IMG/VR virus record: IMGVR_UViG_3300022836_000029
Coordinates: 1 to 29,848 of that record
Direction: 5' to 3' (one strand)
Length of the DNA: 29,848 nucleotides
Source: a virus
Shown here in pieces: positions 25,357-29,848 of this stretch. The notes beneath the pieces were generated by a model. The model was not told the DNA's origin. It searched no databases and was given only the letters and a program-made list of their open reading frames with translations. Position numbers and translations under genes: made by a program. How positions within the stretch are numbered: the stretch's first letter is position 1; each line of letters opens with the position of its first letter.

Positions 25357-25364
<8 letters not shown>
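24957..25364 (+). CDS. nrdI: NrdI flavodoxin-like protein
   Basis: A 135-residue flavodoxin that activates the metal cofactor of class Ib ribonucleotide reductase. The TTG at 24957 is used, with GGAGAG seven bases upstream. FMN-binding loops are visible: [13 protein letters not shown] for phosphate, [10 protein letters not shown] for the ring, and [20 protein letters not shown] is the NrdI family signature. It overlaps nrdE by eight bases, giving the usual nrdI-nrdE-nrdF order. No NrdH glutaredoxin is present in the window. Confidence 0.92.
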
Positions 25365-28453
<3,089 letters not shown>

Positions 28454-28462
28454 TGCTATACT
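28454..28462 (+). promoter_or_regulatory. extended -10 promoter candidate (TGCTATACT)
   Basis: Directly after the nrdF stop, TGC precedes TATACT, an extended -10. No -35 box at the right spacing is visible. A start near 28469 would leave a short leader that contains the strong GGAGGAAGG site before the ATG at 28485. The peptidase may thus be transcribed separately from the nrd genes. Confidence 0.45.
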
Positions 28463-28484
28463 TGGTTAAACGGAGGAAGGCTTT

Positions 28485-29228
28485 ATGATTAACAGAACGC
28501 TTGACTGGATCTCTAATCACGACCCTAGGTCTAGAGAGTATCCATTTAAACAAAGGATGGGTAGTTCTCCTGTAGCTGAGGTCCCTACCTTTTGGGAAGA
28601 AGGCATAGTCCTAGATCAAGGCCAGGAAGGCGCCTGCGTTGGCTTTGCATGGACCGGAGAGCTTCTTGCGGAGCCCTCCGCTCCTGCAATTCAGCCAGAA
28701 TTTCATAGTGCGAATATGCTAGCTGTATCTTTCTATAAGTCTGCTCAGAAGATCGATGAGTGGGCTGGAGAAAACTACGAAGGAACCTCCGTTCTTGCTG
28801 GAGCAAAGATCATGAAGTCTCAAGGCTTTATTGGAGAGTACCGATGGTGCTTTGGGATTGAAGCCGTAAAGAATGCAGTCCTTTCAGAGGGCCCAGTTGT
28901 CTTGGGAGTCCCCTGGTTTTCAGGAATGTACGGAACACTGCCTGGAGGATTAGTCATTGTTTCTGGCTCAAAGGTAGGCGGTCACGCGATACTGCTAACT
29001 GGCTACCACCCCAACCTTAAGTTTGGAAATCAGACTCACGAGGTTTTTCGTTGGAGAAATTCTTGGGGAGCTGGGTATGGGACTGGTGGGTCTGGCTGGA
29101 TCAAGTCAAATGATTTAGGGAAGCTTCTCTCTGACGGAGGAGAGGCTTGTGTTCCTATGGATAGAAAAATTCCGGTATTCAAAGACATTAGAGTAAGCGC
29201 CTGGAAAGAATCTGTCTCACCAGCTTGA
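28485..29228 (+). CDS. papain-fold (C1-family) cysteine peptidase-like protein
   Basis: A 247-residue protein with a strong GGAGGAAGG ribosome binding site. The active-site set of papain-like peptidases is present in order: oxyanion Q45 and nucleophile C51 (LDQGQEGACVGFA, with the normal spacing of six), H167 (VGGHAILLTGY), and N192 (RNSWGAGYG), with a Gly-rich GSGWI after it. There is no signal peptide, membrane segment or obvious propeptide, so it would act in the cytoplasm or be packaged. Length equals one mature papain domain. It could process phage or host proteins, or act as an amidase or transferase; substrate unknown. It stands between nrdF and the tRNA array, after its own promoter-like element. 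Confidence 0.85.
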   Translation: MINRTLDWISNHDPRSREYPFKQRMGSSPVAEVPTFWEEGIVLDQGQEGACVGFAWTGELLAEPSAPAIQPEFHSANMLAVSFYKSAQKIDEWAGENYEGTSVLAGAKIMKSQGFIGEYRWCFGIEAVKNAVLSEGPVVLGVPWFSGMYGTLPGGLVIVSGSKVGGHAILLTGYHPNLKFGNQTHEVFRWRNSWGAGYGTGGSGWIKSNDLGKLLSDGGEACVPMDRKIPVFKDIRVSAWKESVSPA

Positions 29229-29253
29229 CATTTAGGAAAAAGTAGGCTATACT
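29225..29253 (+). promoter_or_regulatory. consensus promoter of the tRNA array
   Basis: TTGACA (29225-29230) and TATACT (29248-29253) are 17 bases apart, the same boxes and spacing as at 22242. It overlaps the peptidase stop codon. The predicted start is at 29260 or a base or two beyond, about 34 bases before tRNA-Gln, so it should drive the tRNA array. Confidence 0.75.
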
Positions 29254-29259
29254 AATAAC

Positions 29260-29289
29260 ATGATGAAAAAGCAACAGCAGCCCCTCTAA
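29260..29289 (+). CDS. possible leaderless leader peptide MMKKQQQPL
   Basis: Nine codons starting six bases after the -10 box of the tRNA promoter, so the ATG coincides with the predicted transcript start. The peptide contains three consecutive Gln codons (CAA CAG CAG) and ends five bases before tRNA-Gln(CUG), which reads CAG. CCCC (29281-29284), inside its last codons, can pair with GGGG (29295-29298) in the tRNA acceptor strand. It may be a regulatory leader, but so short an ORF easily arises by chance. Confidence 0.2.
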   Translation: MMKKQQQPL

Positions 29290-29293
29290 CCGA

Positions 29294-29365
29294 TGGGGTG
29301 TAGTGTAAACGGTAGCATCGCTGATTCTGATTCAGCTGGTCTTAGTTCGAGTCTAGGCACCCTAG
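29294..29365 (+). tRNA. tRNA-Gln(CUG)
   Basis: A 72-base cloverleaf. The acceptor TGGGGTG/CACCCTA pairs with one G-U, the D-arm is GTGT/GCAT, the anticodon stem GCTGA/TCAGC is perfect with loop TTCTGAT (anticodon CUG), and the T-arm has a canonical TTCGAGT loop. G73 is followed by CTC, so CCA is not encoded and must be added by the host. Confidence 0.85.
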
Positions 29366-29381
29366 CTCAATAATTAAATAT

Positions 29382-29452
29382 GGAGATATAGTTTAATGGT
29401 AGAATAAGCGCCTTCCAAGCATTTGATGAGAGTTCGATCCTCTCTATCTCCT
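29382..29452 (+). tRNA. tRNA-Gly(UCC)
   Basis: A 71-base cloverleaf. The acceptor GGAGATA/TATCTCC is perfect, the loop CTTCCAA gives anticodon UCC (codon GGA), and the T-arm GAGAG-TTCGATC-CTCTC is perfect. The anticodon stem AGCGC/GCATT has a C-A mismatch and a G-U pair. No encoded CCA. Confidence 0.85.
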
Positions 29453-29476
29453 CGTATTCATAACTAAATACAAATT

Positions 29477-29547
29477 GCCCCTATAGTTTATTAGTAAAAC
29501 GTCTGTTTTGTAATCAGAAAAGGCGGGTGCGTTACCTGCTAGGGGCT
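29477..29547 (+). tRNA. tRNA-Thr(UGU) with atypical T-loop
   Basis: A 71-base cloverleaf. The acceptor GCCCCTA/TAGGGGC is perfect, the D-arm is GTTT/AAAC, and the loop TTTGTAA gives anticodon UGU (codon ACA), with a U-U at the base of its loop. The T-stem GCGGG/CCTGC pairs, but its loop is TGCGTTA rather than the usual TTCRANN. No encoded CCA. The first 19 bases recur at 29830. Confidence 0.8.
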
Positions 29548-29559
29548 CGCAAGACATAA

Positions 29560-29637
29560 CCCATGAGTGATGGAACACACAGGAGGCTGTAACCCTCTTT
29601 CCGCTCGGATAGCTAAGTTCGATTCTTAGGCGTGGGA
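29560..29637 (+). tRNA. tRNA-Tyr(GUA), class II
   Basis: A 78-base cloverleaf with the long variable arm expected for bacterial tRNA-Tyr (TTCCGCTCGGATAG region). The anticodon stem GGAGG/CCTCT carries loop CTGTAAC (anticodon GUA), and the T-arm CTAAG-TTCGATT-CTTAG is perfect. The acceptor CCCATGA/GCGTGGG has one mismatch at its inner end, and the D-arm is poor, so the 5' boundary may be off by one base. A73, no CCA. Confidence 0.75.
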
Positions 29638-29654
29638 CGATAACTAAATAACTA

Positions 29655-29727
29655 GCCTTCGTAGCTCAGTGGATAGAGCAGAAGATTACGAATCTTAAGG
29701 TCGCAAGTTCGAATCTTGCTGGAGGCT
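29655..29727 (+). tRNA. tRNA-Arg(ACG)
   Basis: A 73-base cloverleaf: acceptor GCCTTCG/TGGAGGC with two G-U pairs, D-stem GCTC/GAGC, loop TTACGAA with anticodon ACG, T-arm GCAAG-TTCGAAT-CTTGC. A34 would need deamination to inosine by host TadA. The outer pair of the anticodon stem is a G-A mismatch. No CCA encoded. Confidence 0.87.
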
Positions 29728-29741
29728 CGCAGTAAATATTA

Positions 29742-29813
29742 GCCTTTGTAGCTCAAAGGAAGAGCACCACACTGTCGATGTGGAGGTTGCGGTGTCAGGA
29801 TCCGTCAAGGTCG
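29742..29813 (+). tRNA. tRNA-Asp(GUC) with degenerate T-arm
   Basis: A 72-base cloverleaf. D-stem GCTC/GAGC and anticodon stem CCACA/TGTGG are perfect, and loop CTGTCGA gives anticodon GUC. The acceptor GCCTTTG/CAAGGTC has a C-U mismatch. The T-stem GCGGT/TCCGT is imperfect and its loop GTCAGGA lacks the TTC signature. G73 fits Asp identity. No CCA encoded. It may be a decayed copy or a structurally unusual tRNA. Confidence 0.7.
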
Positions 29814-29829
29814 CTTTATAATTTAACAT

Positions 29830-29848
29830 GCCCCTATAGTTTATTAGT
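29830..29848 (+). tRNA. 5' end of another tRNA, cut by right edge
   Basis: The last 19 bases, GCCCCTATAGTTTATTAGT, are identical to the first 19 bases of the tRNA-Thr gene at 29477, covering acceptor, positions 8-9 and the first D-arm half. A second tRNA of the same origin begins here; its anticodon lies outside the window. Confidence 0.65.

Larger units (their letters stand above)
29371..29650 (+). repeat. recurring spacer motif TAA[CT]TAAATA between tRNAs
   Basis: TAATTAAATA (29371-29380), TAACTAAATA (29461-29470) and TAACTAAATA (29641-29650) occur in three of the spacers between tRNA genes, and a looser AGTAAATATT is at 29731. These AU-rich single-stranded stretches may be cleavage sites for maturation of the polycistronic tRNA precursor, or remnants of the duplication unit that built the array. 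Confidence 0.6.

Overview
The window is one uninterrupted stretch of a tailed double-stranded DNA phage genome (siphovirus-type tail genes). Every supported gene is on the + strand, packed with 1-8 base overlaps (TAATG or ATGA junctions) and short gaps. The gene set resembles large lytic actinobacteriophages: DnaB-like helicase, DnaG-like primase, a bacterial-type DNA polymerase III alpha, RecA-like recombinase, Cas4-family nuclease, RuvC-like resolvase, class Ib ribonucleotide reductase and a tRNA array. By eye the GC content is moderate, well below that of a Streptomyces chromosome, and TTG/GTG starts are frequent (7831, 14433, 18021, 19027, 22583, 24957). The host is inferred, not shown. 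I see no integrase or other sign of a temperate lifestyle here.

Layout. (1) 1-10124, tail module: C-terminal part of the tape measure protein (cut by the left edge), a 197-residue minor tail protein, a 1443-residue hub/fibre-like protein with a possible lectin-like insert, then four smaller tail proteins. (2) 10133-10654, a helix-turn-helix protein at the tail/replication boundary, with a promoter-like sequence near its 3' end. (3) 10671-14334, first replication block: two small proteins, DnaB-like helicase, a 108-residue unknown, primase and a single-strand-binding-like protein, closed by a 12-bp hairpin. (4) 14433-22233, polymerase and recombination block: Pol III alpha with a complete-looking PHP site, MazG-like pyrophosphohydrolase, RecA-like protein, zinc-ribbon protein, PD-(D/E)XK resolvase-like protein, DEDDy exonuclease, an unknown, Cas4-like nuclease, a second zinc-finger protein, RuvC-like resolvase and a 51-residue HTH protein. 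(5) 22242-24893, a consensus promoter, a basic 98-residue unknown, and the small and large terminase subunits. (6) 24957-28453, nrdI-nrdE-nrdF. (7) 28485-29228, a papain-fold cysteine peptidase. (8) 29225-29848, a consensus promoter and at least six tRNA genes (Gln, Gly, Thr, Tyr, Arg, Asp), with a seventh cut by the right edge.

The genes fit a self-sufficient replication strategy: NrdIEF and MazG shape the dNTP pool, helicase, primase, SSB and polymerase copy DNA, the recombination nucleases and resolvases process intermediates for packaging, terminase packages, and the tRNAs supplement host decoding. Points most worth a second look: the papain-like peptidase beside the reductase genes, a possible leaderless Gln-rich mini-ORF directly upstream of tRNA-Gln, apparent leaderless starts at two other genes, a RecA-like protein with an altered Walker A motif, and terminase genes sitting beyond the replication genes rather than beside the tail genes.
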